64,000 bases of DNA from Macrocystis pyrifera (lineage: Eukaryota > Sar > Phaeophyceae > Laminariales > Laminariaceae), in NCBI GenBank assembly GCA_031763025.1, contig JASSKH010000040.1:1-64000 (forward strand), given 5' to 3'. This document shows positions 37,768 to 48,559 of the stretch, in pieces (position 1 is the first letter of the stretch; the number at the start of each line of letters is the position of its first letter). Below the pieces are notes generated by a model. It made no database searches. It was not told the origin of the DNA and saw only the letters and a program-made list of their open reading frames with translations. Both the position numbers and the translations under genes were made by a program.

Positions 37768-40700
37768 CTGGCGGAAAGCAAAGCAACAAAAAAAAAAATG
37801 CCGTAGGGAGGCGGCGGTCGAACACGAGTGCGTCAGAAGGCGGCCGACGGTGGGAAGACGCATTCTACGGTAGAGATATTGATATTACGGGGGTCCATAG
37901 TTAACAGGACCTATGGCATACATAAAAACTTATATATTTAGGTATTTTTACTAACAATATTTGGTCCTGTTAACTATGGACCCCCGTAATAGTACATTTC
38001 CGCTAGACTCTTCTCTGAATGACGGGGGATTCCTTAATCCGAAACCGTCGTAATGCCGATGTTGTTTCGAAAAAAAGGACGTTTTTGTATACTAGGGGCC
38101 ATGGGATTGTTGGTCGGGATGCAACTTGATTTTGCTGGAAGTCGGTTTTCGGGCGAGGTATGGAGCTCCTTTAAGGTCAAGGGAGGAGCCTCAGAAAGGT
38201 TAGGGTGAACCTCTATCGTACACCTACTGCTCGGAAAGGGGAGGGGAGACGAGACACACGGCAGGCGCGTGCGTGCTCTTTTCTGGGTAAACCGTGGGAA
38301 CATTACACAGCAGCTCTTGCCACGCCGCTCACTGATGATGATAATGCTGCTGCTTGTGTGCGTATTTTTTATTTGACGGGAACCTCAAGCGTAAAACATA
38401 AATACCTACAGCAGTGTATATGGTATCCACTAATGCATGCTTGATTGCATAACTTGAGATATATGATAGTACTGCTGGAAGCCAGGTCCTACAACGATGG
38501 AGAGGCTACAGCCTACAGTATGCTCGACGTCGATATCACAACGAACCGTTATTGTATCATACTGAGCGGGGCACCGTTTGTCTCCATGGTTTCTTCTTTC
38601 GCTTCTTGAGCGGATCGGCGTTTGAAGCTATTGAGCGGATCAACGCTGAAGCTATTGAGTGGATCGACGTTGAAGCTGCGAGTCGATCGAGGCCGAAGCC
38701 CATGCCGTTACGTGTATACGCTATGTAGACACCGCCGTCGGATGGCAAGGATATCAACAACCAGCCAACTATTTTCAGGACTGACCCTCTGTTCGGGGGT
38801 GAGGTCCTTCATGTGGATCTTGGGGTCGAGACCGTTCTGCCTCTTCCACTTCCTGGAGGCCTTCCTGCCGGCCTTCTTCCACCCCGGATGCTTCGCCTCC
38901 TGGTCGTTCGCCTGCATAGTACGGCATACATGCCATACATTGCAACCGAGAAGAGTGGTGTGTTACTACGGGGGACCATAGGTAGCAGGGCCAAATATTG
39001 CTAGTAAAAAAAGGGAAATATGTAGGTTTTCGTGCGTGCCGCAGGTCCTATTTACTATGTTCCCCCGTAATAGATATATGTCTCCACTACAAGTCGGTCC
39101 CAACTTCGGTCCCAAAAAGAGTGAGCTATTAATAGTAATGCGGTAGTACGTACAACGTCAAAACCACGCATGCATGCCAACGGTTTATACACTGAAAAAA
39201 AAAAAAAAAAAAAACGCCCAGCGCTGCCGCAGACTTGGTTCTCTCGCTGCTTGCACAGTTTCTAAGACAATATGGGGAGGGCGTCTAAAACCAAGTGAAA
39301 CTCGGTAGGTGATTTTCTGGTTTTCCTTTCTGAGTGGCGTGCCGCATTCTCTCTCTCTCTCTCTTTTTTTTTTTTTTTTTTTCTCAGGGACGCCCTCGGT
39401 TGGGTGCTCCCAATAGAAACGGTTTCACGGGTGATTTTAACAATACCGCCGCCTGGCACGTACATCTCACAACGATAACCCTAACAAAACAACTCGTTAT
39501 GTTGCATCTGTTTACGGTTACAGGCAGAAGATCGAAGGGGGGGGGGGGGGGGGGGCGGTCAGGGGATGAAACCGCTTGCTAGGTACACGATGGAAAAACC
39601 ACCCACCCTCGTCGTGTTTTCGTACAGATAATACCACCAGGTGCTCTCTTATGTGCCACTCAACATCATCTCATTTTTAGAACGCGCAGACCCGTTTCGG
39701 GGACAAACCGGTCAAATTGTAACTAGTTTTGTCCCCTAAACGGGACTGCGTTCCTAAAAAAGGGGTTCATTCATGCTCACAGACCACGATCGCCCACCAG
39801 GTGCACTCAACTACGGTACAAGTAAATGTTCACCTCGGCGGACTCGTCTTCCTCGTCTCCGTCGTCTCCGTCTTCCTCGTCATCGTCGTCGTCGTCACCG
39901 CCACCACGGCCGCCGCCGCGGCCGTGCCTGCCCCCGCCGTGCTTACCCTCGCCCTCCTCGGGCTGAGGGGGATAAACAAAAACACAGCAAGGGGTATACA
40001 CAAGACAATAAGGGGGGTATGCGTAAACAATACCGGGTAAGGACTAGGTAACAGTAAAGGGATTACTTATTATACAAACAGAAAGGGGTACATAAGAGAG
40101 ACAACGCAGGGGTACAGTCAGACGGACCCGCTCGTATCTTGTCGACAGTCAGGTCTTTTCTTTTCAGACGGTAGTTACTACGGGATGAAAAGAGTGGAGA
40201 GTGGAAACACCTCCCGCTGTCGGTGCGATCGATCACCCTCCCTTACTATATTCGTAGGTCATTTTCTTTCCATAGGTTGACTCGAGGTAACATCAGCCTC
40301 AACTTACTTCCCCCCCCCCCCCCCTCAGAACGTGTATCTACTATTTATTACGGGGGTCCATAGTCAATAATAGGACCTATGGTATGCATAAAAACCTATA
40401 TATTTACCTATTTTTACTAACAATATTTGGTCCTATTTACTATGGCCCCCCGCAACACATTAAATTGTGTACCTGGTACTTAATAAGTGAGATTTTATAA
40501 AAAAAACACTACATCAACCGATCGGTCGATACTCAGCTTTGTAACTTACTTACGTACGTCATAACAGGTCGAGCGTTTTCCACATGCGATTGACCACTGA
40601 CTGAACTGGCCGGTGACAGCTCTGGAAGGCTACCAGAGTCGAGACGATGATGATAATACTTTGTTTGGGTCGATTTCCCAAGGATTTCGCCAAATAAATA

Positions 40701-43396
40701 CCATCTCGCGCATCGAAACAGCAGTTCGCACGTGAAGGCGGGGGCACACAAGACACTGGAAAGTTTGTACCAGGTACCTGGTATGATATAAGATGAGACG
40801 TACATGTATGTGTGTGTTGACTGGAAAGTTGAGAAAAGGTTATCCTTTATGTATTGATAGGTAGCCTTTTTTCCTGTAAATTTTGCAGCATAATATAGGT
40901 CTTGAGTTTCTACATTTTATATAGAGCGAGCTCCTTTCGGAGTAGGTAGCAGCCGAAAGAGGCCGATTGCCAACCTTCACCTTTGTTACCTTCATACCCT
41001 GACGTGCGGTCAAGTGCGACAAATTCACGCCTTCATGTTAAATTTGAAACAGTCGACACTCTTCCCGCCAGCGGACCTGAACGAAATGAATGGCAAAAAT
41101 AAATACTGCTACGTAGTAAAAGAAGTATTATTTTCATTGCTCACTCATCCTTCTCCTACTGACTGACTCCGTGCAGTGATTCTTTCTCTTTCCTTTGCTT
41201 TGGATGGTGCGCCTTTTTCACGCAGCAGCGATCGGTACGAAGATTGAAGATCGGCAATCAATGCGTATAAATAAAATTGATTAGCGGAAAGCGCGAGAGC
41301 GTGTTAGCTGTACATTCGATGAAAATCGACGAGCAGTGGGAATGCTGAACCCTATGCGCGATAAAAACTAAAGGCACGTACCGGGGGGGAGAAGGGACGA
41401 CACCTGTGACCACGGCTTGTCCAGAAGATCGTCGAGGGTAAAACCTCCTACGAGTGAGCTGGAAAGTAAAAGTGATGATGAAAAAAAAAAAAATAAAAAA
41501 ATAAAAAATAATACGTAACAAATCTGAAGTAATACATCAAGGTTGAAAGGGTCGGGTGGCGGGATACCACGCCACAAAAAAACCGAGTTGGCCATTGGGG
41601 GAGACCACCTCAAAAAGCTCGCAGCTAGCTCACAGCTGACGCGACACATGCCCGAGCTTGAAGTTACTCGTGACAGAAGGCGTTGAATTCGCTGCATCTG
41701 GCGTTTTCGTTGCCCCCGGCATGCATGGTCAGACAACAAATATACAGGCTCGAGGAGGGTTCACAGAGAGAGTTAGCAGCGCTATTAATAGACTGGGTAC
41801 AGGAAAAGACGCCCGGTGTTGGCTAGAAATAACAGTAGTATTAATAGTTAATGTGGAGACAACGCATTCACACCGCGTAACATAACACAAACTCCTTCAC
41901 TTAAGATGGATGACGAGCACTCGTAGCGGAATTGAGGCATGCCAATGAGCATGGCAACGTCAACCATCGCGGAGGTTCTGATGGAGCACGAGGTCACTCT
42001 TCAACCTTACACGAGACAGCAGTCTCTTTTTGAGATAGATAAAAGCATCATATTACCCATGATACAATTAATTACATACATACATACCTCGACCTCTTTC
42101 GATATCTCGTGTGCCGTAGGTGCGTGGCTTGCTTCTTGCGATAAAGAGTTAACCTGTACGTGCTGCTGTTCTCTGCTGCTGTGCAAGCCTGTAGGCGCAA
42201 TCGCTCACGTACGAACAACTACAAACAACAGCAGTAGTACTCTGCAGACACGAGGGCGCGGCAAAAGAGGCGGCGCAACATTTGACAAGAAAAAAAAAAA
42301 ATCAACGCGAGAAACTCACAACCGAGAGTCGTCTCTCTTTTACGTGTGTACGTACGCGGTTGCACCGGGACTATTATAACACTACAGAGCTAGCTGTGGA
42401 TCAGACGGAAGGCCCTACAAATGGTAAAACTACAGAGTGCATCGTACCATAGATAGACGCGCCCTGCCTTTCAATAGGAGGCGTAACGAGCGGCAGCAGC
42501 ACAGCAGCAGCAGTAGTAGCAGTAGTAGCGAGCGTAACGACAACAACAAAGGAACGAAAACGTCAAGTTTGTGTCCACGTTCAATTGTCTCATTTTTTTC
42601 CCGACCTTGATTGATCTAGCAAGTAGAGTCATGGAGTTGGCCCCACTGCTGTCCGCTGAGCTGTGTTTCATGATCCAATTTTCTTACCGTCCGATCTGGG
42701 CCTCTTTTATTCGTCACGGATTTATTTGTTTTATCAACCCTTTTAGGACGACTGCAGTCTCTTCAGATCAGTTTCGGGGACAAACTACTTTAAATTAGAC
42801 TGGTTTGTCCCCAAGGCCGGACTGCAGACTCTAAAAAAAGGAATTAAGTGCGGGGGCCCACTGTACTATTAGTACTATTATTAATACCACTGATACTACA
42901 AGAGAAGTAGTACAGCGGTTTTTGTTGTTGTCGTTGTTGCTGCTGCTGCTACTGTGACCGCAGCAAGCGCAACGGGGGGCGCCAAAAGCGGCAAAATGTA
43001 TAGATCGAGAACTATAGTGTAACTGCAGCACTCACTCACTCGCACACATGCATACATACATGATCTTGACCCTTGATACGAGGCATTTAGAAGACCTGTA
43101 CGGTATATGTGTACGTACTGCTGTAGTCTTCACTTCCCAAACCATCCTTTCTTCTTCTACTACTACTGCTGTCGACGAGCGGTAGAAAGAACGGTTTAAT
43201 GTGAAGAACGCACATATCCAACCTTGTAATAAGATACTTCATATGTGTATGATGGTATCCATTAATGAATGCTGGGTTGACGACTTACGTGCTTGTGCCC
43301 GCGTCCGGGCCTGCCGTGGCCCTCGCCATCGTGGCCGTGGCCCTTGCCGTGCCTGCCGGCCCCCCTGCGCTCCTCCTCGTCTTCGTGCCCGGGCAT
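37705..43396 (-). CDS. Unknown 141-residue charged protein, 4 exons
   Basis: Four minus-strand exons, all phase 0, give 141 codons. Residues 1-36 are His/Gly/Arg-rich (GRHGKGHGHDGEGHGRPGRG), 37-79 Gly/Arg then acidic (DDDDDDEEDGDDGDEEDE), 80-141 strongly basic (HPGWKKAGRKASRKWKRQNG, LTPEQREECKTAKKAARRHF). The stop follows SLKP. There is no signal peptide or membrane segment. The His-rich start could bind metal and the acidic/basic split suggests a nucleic-acid- or chaperone-like role, but this is guesswork; I do not recognise a family. Support: strong splice signals (GTAAGT donor; long T-tract acceptor for exon 4), continuous phase and complementary composition. Skipping or extra phase-0 exons would not break the frame, so the exon set may be incomplete. 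Introns 922-3326 bp contain family A, B and J repeats. Confidence 0.6.
37883..37991. mobile_element. Family A MITE, copy 12
   Basis: TATTACGGGGGTCCATAGTT to ACTATGGACCCCCGTAATA with perfect termini and TA duplications; intron 3 of the unknown gene. Confidence 0.9.
38786..38911 (-). CDS. Unknown gene exon 3 (basic)
   Basis: 126 nt, acceptor TATGCAG|GCGAAC, donor CAGAGG|GTCAGT. It encodes ANDQEAKHPGWKKAGRKASR KWKRQNGLDPKIHMKDLTPE QR. Confidence 0.6.
38965..39072. mobile_element. Family A MITE, copy 13
   Basis: TACTACGGGGGACCATAGGT to TACTATGTTCCCCCGTAATA; just upstream of exon 3 of the unknown gene. Confidence 0.85.
39676..39766. mobile_element. Family B palindromic element
   Basis: TTTTTAGAACGCGCAGACCC, TTCGGGGACAAACC and TTTTGTCCCCTAAACGGGAC, ending TTCCTAAAAAAGGGG. 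Confidence 0.8.
39834..39962 (-). CDS. Unknown gene exon 2 (acidic)
   Basis: 129 nt, acceptor CCCTCAG|CCCGAG, donor GCCGAG|GTGAAC. It encodes PEEGEGKHGGGRHGRGGGRG, GG, then an uninterrupted run of Asp/Glu/Gly and ESAE. Confidence 0.6.
40345..40456. mobile_element. Family A MITE, copy 14
   Basis: TTATTACGGGGGTCCATAGT to ACTATGGCCCCCCGCAACA; the right terminus is mutated. Confidence 0.82.
41262..41470 (+). repeat. Family J repeat body with exon-like cassette (no tRNA head)
   Basis: TTGATTAGCGGAAAGCGCGA to GAGCTGGAAAGTAAAAGTGA, over 90% alike by eye to 45030-45240 and the reverse complement of 60745-60962. On minus it reads a T-rich tract, AG, an open segment SLVGGFTLDDLLDKPWSQVS SLLPP, then GTACGT. 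Confidence 0.88.
42740..42841. mobile_element. Family B palindromic element
   Basis: CCCTTTTAGGACGACTGCAG, TCGGGGACAAACTACTTTAA, TTTGTCCCCAAGGCCGGACT, ending GACTCTAAAAAAAG. Confidence 0.83.
43289..43396 (-). CDS. Unknown gene exon 1 (start)
   Basis: 108 nt, ATG at 43396-43394 in context CCAAGATGC, donor AAGCAC|GTAAGT. It encodes MPGHEDEEERRGAGRHGKGH then GHDGEGHGRPGRGHKH. Confidence 0.6.
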
Positions 43397-43937
43397 CTTG
43401 GTAGTAGTGGTTGGTGCTGTCTTGGACAGTTGAGGTAGCGAGTTGATGTTTTGAGGTGTGCTGACGAGGGAAGAAAGTGGAATGAGACGGTGGGGTGGGG
43501 GCGGGGCACGGCGAGGGGGAGGGAAGCGGGGGGGGGGGGGGGGGGGGGGGTGCACAAACAAACACCCTCTGGTATATCTGGTAACTGGTGTATACATTTT
43601 TTCTTGCTGGTGTTCCACGAACGGCGGGCATTTTTCGCCAACCAAACGGATGTTAATTTCGCGAATTCAATGAAAAAGTGAGAAAATAACACGAAAAATT
43701 GCGAATTGCACGAGGAAGAATCGAATCGAACCAATTTCGAGCACGCATTCACAATTCACAGAATGGAGAACACAACATGCGGGACCGGCGTTTTGGTATG
43801 CAGAACGGCGGCATCAAGTACCACAAGGTATCCACATGCATGCGCAACAGTTTTTGCAGCCTGCTCTGTGACCACGGGCTCAATATTTTGGATGAACAAC
43901 ATGTTGTAACAGCAGTGGTTCATATATTATTGTTCTC

Positions 43938-44132
43938 TTTTAGGACTGCAGTCCCGTTTTGAGGACAAACTATTACGGGGGTCCATATTTCACAGGACCT
44001 ATGGTATACACAAAAACCTAGATATTTCCCTATTTTTACTAACAATATTTGGTCCTGTTTACTATGGTCCCCCGTAATAGTTATAATTTGACTGATTTGT
44101 CCCCAAAACGGGAGGGCAGCCCTTAAAAAAAA
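43938..44132. mobile_element. Family B element interrupted by a family A copy
   Basis: TTTTAGGACTGCAGTCCCGT and GAGGACAAAC to 43970, then family A, then GTTATAATTTGACTGATTTG and TCCCCAAAACGGGAGGGCAG. Same internal TA as in 10809-11006. Confidence 0.87.
43971..44079. mobile_element. Family A MITE, copy 15 (nested in B)
   Basis: TATTACGGGGGTCCATATTT to ACTATGGTCCCCCGTAATA, with TA at both ends. Confidence 0.9.
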
Positions 44133-44921
44133 AACGGTCAACTCTCAAATCAAGGAGCCCGGCGGTCACACACAGGTGGCAGAGCCCTCGGAAGATCCGA
44201 AGAAAGAAAATAAAAAAAAAAAAAAAATCGAAATTCGACTGCTGGGAAGAAGCACGACACTCCGCACCTGAAAACTGAAAATCCGAGACATGTACAACAG
44301 CAGTTCTTACTAATAACATAATAATATAAATATTAGGAGTGGCATGATTGTTATGTATGCAGTACACAGCGGCAGTATAAAGGTTTGTTGAAGGGACCGG
44401 CGAAAAAAGCATACGGTACCAGGTCGTATGTATCAGGTGGTAAGAAGGGATCAACGTCATTTTTTCATGTTTTTTTTTTATATTTTATTTTACTCGTCGT
44501 CCCTTTTCGACAGACGCAGCGCTCAATAAGGGACACCCCGGATTCCTCGAAGAGGGCCACCAAACGGTCGCCCACTCGATACACGAGCTAAATGCCAAGT
44601 GCTTTCGATGCAGTCGATCCGAGAGTTTGCAAGGGGATGCATTATTGTTGCTGCTGTGCTGATTCGATTGCCCGACGATCGCACGCAGTGCATTGTCCAT
44701 CTTTCTACTGATATCTATCTATCTATCTTGAGTAATCGTGCATGCTGTAATTTCTCGTTATTTTGTCCCCCCCCCCACGGTCACGCTTGGGGCACTTTTA
44801 GTCCCTTAAAACGGTTGGTTCCGCTTCAAGGGACGTTCTATGTAAGGGCAGCCTCTGCACTCTAACTCTGGCACTCCCTACTATTCTTATTGAAATTAAT
44901 ATTAATGAATGAAGTGTAGTC

Positions 44922-45240
44922 CCCGGTGGCTTGGTAGTAGGTGGTCCGCATGCCTGTCAAGATCATTTTCGTGGGTTCAAGTCCCACCGAGCGCATGCTC
45001 ATCATGGGACTTTTTTCTTGCATAAAAAATTGATAAGCGGAAAGCGCGAAAGCGTGAGTTGGCTACATTCGATGAAAATCGACGAGCAGTGGGAATGCTG
45101 AACCCTATGCGCGACAAAAACTAAAGGCACGTACCGGGGGGGGAGAAGGGACGACACCTGTGACCACGGCTTGTCCAGAAGATCGTCGAGGGTAAAACCT
45201 CCTACGAGTGGGCTGGGAAGTAAAAGTGATGGATAAAAAT
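44922..45240 (+). repeat. Family J repeat with tRNA-like head
   Basis: The head at 44930-45000 has an A-box-like TGGCTTGGTAGTAGG and a B-box-like GTGGGTTCAAGTCCCAC with a perfect 5-bp T-stem, but acceptor and anticodon stems do not form, so it is tRNA-derived rather than a tRNA. The body (45030-45240) contains the exon-like cassette (minus 45212-45135). Confidence 0.85.
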
Positions 45241-46001
45241 AAATAAATAATAATAAAATACATGAATGGTCTGCAGCCCGCATGCCTCTTGTTGTGTGTT
45301 TGCCCTCCTTCTTGTCGTTGCATGCATGGGAATGTCGGAATGTCGGAATGTTGGGGTTGGTACCAATCCTGTATTTAAAACAGTTGCTTGCGTGCTGTGA
45401 TTGGTCTAGACTAGACTGGACAGAGCACTGCTGCCGTGCGTACGGCTGTGTCGGGATCGAGCAACCCCACCAGTCAATGCGTATCGTGTCGAGCGCCTGG
45501 CGAAGGGTCTCCTCGTGTCGTTTTCTGATTGTCATCGAAAAGACAAGAACAAAAGAGAACTCAATAAGCGACAAGAATTATAATGGGGGGAGTAAGAAAG
45601 CACGCACGCAAGGTTAGTAAGAAAAACGACGAAGAAGCAAACTTCAATCCGACCAGGAATCCGATCTTCTTCCAGGTGGAATTAGTCCGGCCAGTTGCTG
45701 CGACCCTACATACATACCGTTCGTCCCTCCCAGCACTGAATCCTTCGTAAACACGCGCGAGTCAGAGCGGTGGGTGGGGAAAATAACACCTGTTGTTAAG
45801 GTATCCCCTCTCCCCTGTTGCGGCGTTATGATTTGCAGCAAGTGTCCCCTCATCATACCTGGCAGGCGTTTTATCGCCTGCCTGGCTGAAAAATCTCTCG
45901 CTCCTTCGTCCAGAGGACATCTGGCGAGCAAGCACTTGATACAACGATAATAACCTCCAAGCACCTTGTGTGAGTGACCGGAGCAGAGACAGAGGCACTA
46001 C
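45135..46001 (-). CDS. Possible three-exon coding chain ending in a family J cassette
   Basis: Minus strand. Exon a 46001-45859 (acceptor ATACAG, donor GCCAG|GTATGA; AWRLLSLYQVLARQMSSGRR SERFFSQAGDKTPA), exon b 45524-45471 (acceptor ACAATCAG, donor ACTG|GTGGGG; KRHEETLRQALDTIRID), exon c 45212-45135 (acceptor TTCCCAG, donor GTACGT; PLVGGFTLDDLLDKPWSQVS SLLPP). Phases fit: a ends with two bases, b with two. I recognise no domain, there is no start or stop exon, and exon c exists in two other copies in this window, so it may be repeat-derived. Confidence 0.28.
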
Positions 46002-46914
46002 CTGTATATCATCAGTAGTCAGGTCCCTAGGACCGTTCTGGCCCTCGAATATAGCACTGGCCTATACGAAAACTAAGAATCCCGCTGTTCAGAATGGGGG
46101 CTGTTAAGGCTTAGATTGAGTAGCAGGTGATTAGTTAAGCTTTTACCAGTAGCCCAACGGACTAAGACCTTGAGAGTGCGTCCTCCCCCCGAACGCCTTC
46201 TTTTCCCACACCGCTGGCCTCGCGGTTAGGAAGCTCGTTCTTTTGCTTGATGTCTGTGCCCGTCTGCGCAGTCCACGGAGAGGTGTGGTGTTCTGTCTGG
46301 TGCATACGGTGTGTGTTGTCTCCACATTAAGTCGTTCTTTCTACCCAACTACATCACCAGTAGACCCAGTGTCCGTTCTGATTCCTTATATTATGTATTT
46401 TGTGGGCACAGATTCTGTGAGACAGAGAAAAACACAAAACAAAATAGTCGTGAATGAAGTGATAAAGCAAGCGAAATGACAACGCACCGAGTACGAGAAC
46501 TCAACAACACAAGCCAGACCAGAAAATACGAACGACAAACGGCGCAAAACAAAACAAAAAATCAGAACTTTTATGAAGTGTAGCAGAATACATGTACATG
46601 TGACGCTAAAATACCATAAACTTCTGCTGCTATTAATACAGTGGAAGAGAAGCATACATGCTCAAGAGGGAAGAGAGAAGAGAGAAGAGAAAAGAGAACA
46701 TCGCACTCTAAGATGTGATATACTGTAGTATCATGTACTCCCGTCCCGGCTACAAAATAAAACCGATTCGGGGACCGTGCCACACCCTCTACCGCCTCAT
46801 TCCGAATTTGTCGATAGCGGTGTTAAGTGTCAGTACTGCAGCTGTCGCGCCCCCCCCCCCAATTGAACAACTCAACCAGAAACGAACAAAAATCTACTAG
46901 AGTTCAAGGGCTAA

Positions 46915-47560
46915 GATAATCGGATTGATACCTTTGCCACCCGATCTATCATTTACCTTTCTGCATTCGTCAACAGCGGCATCAGTACGGCTGCCCCTCC
47001 CCTCTCCCCCCTCCCCTTCTCGCCGTCCTTGGTATCCAGACCTGCGTGGCGTAGTCAACTTCTCACCGCCTCGCCCCTGTGCCACCTCGCCATGAAACAC
47101 TCCGCCGCTTCGACGACCCCCCGACACAATTTCCCACTTTCTTAGCGGCCGTCGGCCATAACACCGTCTCTGCTCCAAACAAGAAAGGGGAGTTTCCCGT
47201 GGACCCCGTGGTGGCTTGAAACACCCTGAGGTCACCTGCTAATCACCAGGCTCAGTTCGGTTTTGGCAGACCTAACCCCGGGTTCTCCCCACCAGCACCA
47301 ACCATCGTTCCAAACGTCACCCGACGGGGTCAGCCGCTCATTGGTCAGCCGTTCATTACGGCCCCCGCAAAGAGGAGGGGGCGTTTGCGGATGGTCGTCT
47401 CAACGCCTTCCTTGCATTGTGCCTTCTTGAGGGTCTTGGCGTACGACAAGAGGTGATCGGTGCGTTGTCGGCGCCCGGAAGCCAATGATCCGTAGGAGGA
47501 CTTTGTGGTATGCCGTTCGGAGCTCAGCGAAGTGCTCCTGGCCGAGAGTCCACGCAGCAA
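46915..47560 (-). mobile_element. Frameshifted LINE-type (non-LTR) retrotransposon remnant, C-terminal part
   Basis: Minus-strand pieces in shifting frames, in the order expected for the C-terminal part of LINE reverse transcriptase polyproteins: AYHKVLLRIIGF, RRQRTDHLLSYAKTLKKAQC, VETTIRKRPLLFAGAV, TNERL, then RVFQATTGSTGNSPFLFGAE TVLWPTAAKK, and RTDAAVDECRKVNDR. Several frameshifts and stops make it inactive. Family assignment is from recalled similarity to retroelement proteins; no RT catalytic core is visible. Confidence 0.6.
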
Positions 47561-47566
47561 TAACTA

Positions 47567-47892
47567 TTAACTGTGCCCACATCACACAGAAGAGGTGTCA
47601 TTCCTATTATTGACCGTAACTAATTAAACATTTCACGTCTATTGCTAGCCTCGACAGGTTTATGTGTTCACAAATTACATACTGATCTTTCACATTTCAT
47701 ACTGTCCCCGGCTTCTATGAAGCTTAACTGTTAGCTGTGTCCACATCCCACGGAAGAGATGACATTCCTGTTATTGACCGTAACTATTTATATACGTTCA
47801 GCTATTAATAGCCTCTATAGGTATAGGTGTATACAAATTACATACTGATGCTTCACATTTCATACTATCCCCGGCTTTGCTGAAGCTTAACG
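47567..47892. repeat. Direct duplication of ~163 bp
   Basis: ACTGTGCCCACATCACACAG and GCTGTGTCCACATCCCACGG begin two units that both pass through TATTGACCGTAACTA, ACAAATTACATACTGAT and CATACT(G/A)TCCCCGGCTT, ending TGAAGCTTAAC. Confidence 0.85.
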
Positions 47893-48169
47893 AATACCTA
47901 CTACGATTTGACCTTTCTTTGTGGTTTCATTCGAGTCAGTTTTATTTAACAAATGCTCAACATACTATGTATCGCCCGTTGCTCGATGCGGAGGGCAGGG
48001 GAAACTCCAGGGCTGAATAAAATCCGACACAGCCACATCCTTGTTCCAGCATCCATCCGTTTACACACCACTCCACCAGGCGACAAATCCTTGTTCGCTG
48101 GTCTCGCCCACTCTCCATGGGTCAGCAACTTGGTGTATGTATTGCATCATGTTTATCCCCCTCTCCTCC

Positions 48170-48292
48170 CAATGCCAGCCTGGTCGGCGAAAACCCGACG
48201 TGCTCCGTCTCGACATTGTAGGGATGCGAGGGTCTATGGTCGTAGACTACGCCCATGCATGATATTGAGTACCCCCCCCCCCCCCCCCCCCT
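48170..48292 (+). repeat. Family D repeat, 5'-truncated copy with C tail
   Basis: CAGCCTGGTCGGCGAAAACC to CATGATATTGAGTACCCCCC with a 22-nt C-run. Confidence 0.85.
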
Positions 48293-48295
48293 CTC

Positions 48296-48362
48296 GAAAG
48301 GGATGCGTGGTCAATGGTCAAACGACTAAGGCAAGCAACAAATGGGTGCGCCCCCCCCCCTC
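48296..48362 (+). repeat. Family E repeat, truncated, with C tail
   Basis: CGAAAGGGATGCGTGGTCAA to GCAAGCAACAAATGGGTGCG and a C-run; sandwiched between two D copies with C-runs at both ends. Confidence 0.85.
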
Positions 48363-48369
48363 CCTTTCC

Positions 48370-48552
48370 AACCTTCATGCGACTCGTTGAATACCCCACG
48401 GCGCTTCGCACTTGGAGGGAGCAATGTCTGCCTGGCCGGTGAAAACCCGATGTGCTCCGTCCCGGCATTGTATAGGGATGCGAGGGTTTATGGTCATACG
48501 ACTACGGTCATGGATGACATCGAGTACTCCCCCCCCCCCCCCCCCCCCTTCC
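48370..48552 (+). repeat. Family D repeat, 5'-truncated copy with C tail
   Basis: CCTTCATGCGACTCGTTGAA, GTCTGCCTGGCCGGTGAAAA, GATGACATCGAGTACTCCCC and a C-run to about 48548. Confidence 0.85.
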
Positions 48553-48559
48553 CCACCCC

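Noticed and set aside
41658-42120. Plus-strand open segments near 41.7-42.1 kb
   Set aside because: The first open frame begins at a non-ATG codon, no domain is recognised and no phase-matched neighbours were found.
44505-44650. Plus-strand exon-like segment after a strong T-tract acceptor (DAALNKGHPGFLEEGHQTVA)
   Set aside because: Good acceptor, but no convincing donor and no partner exon could be found.
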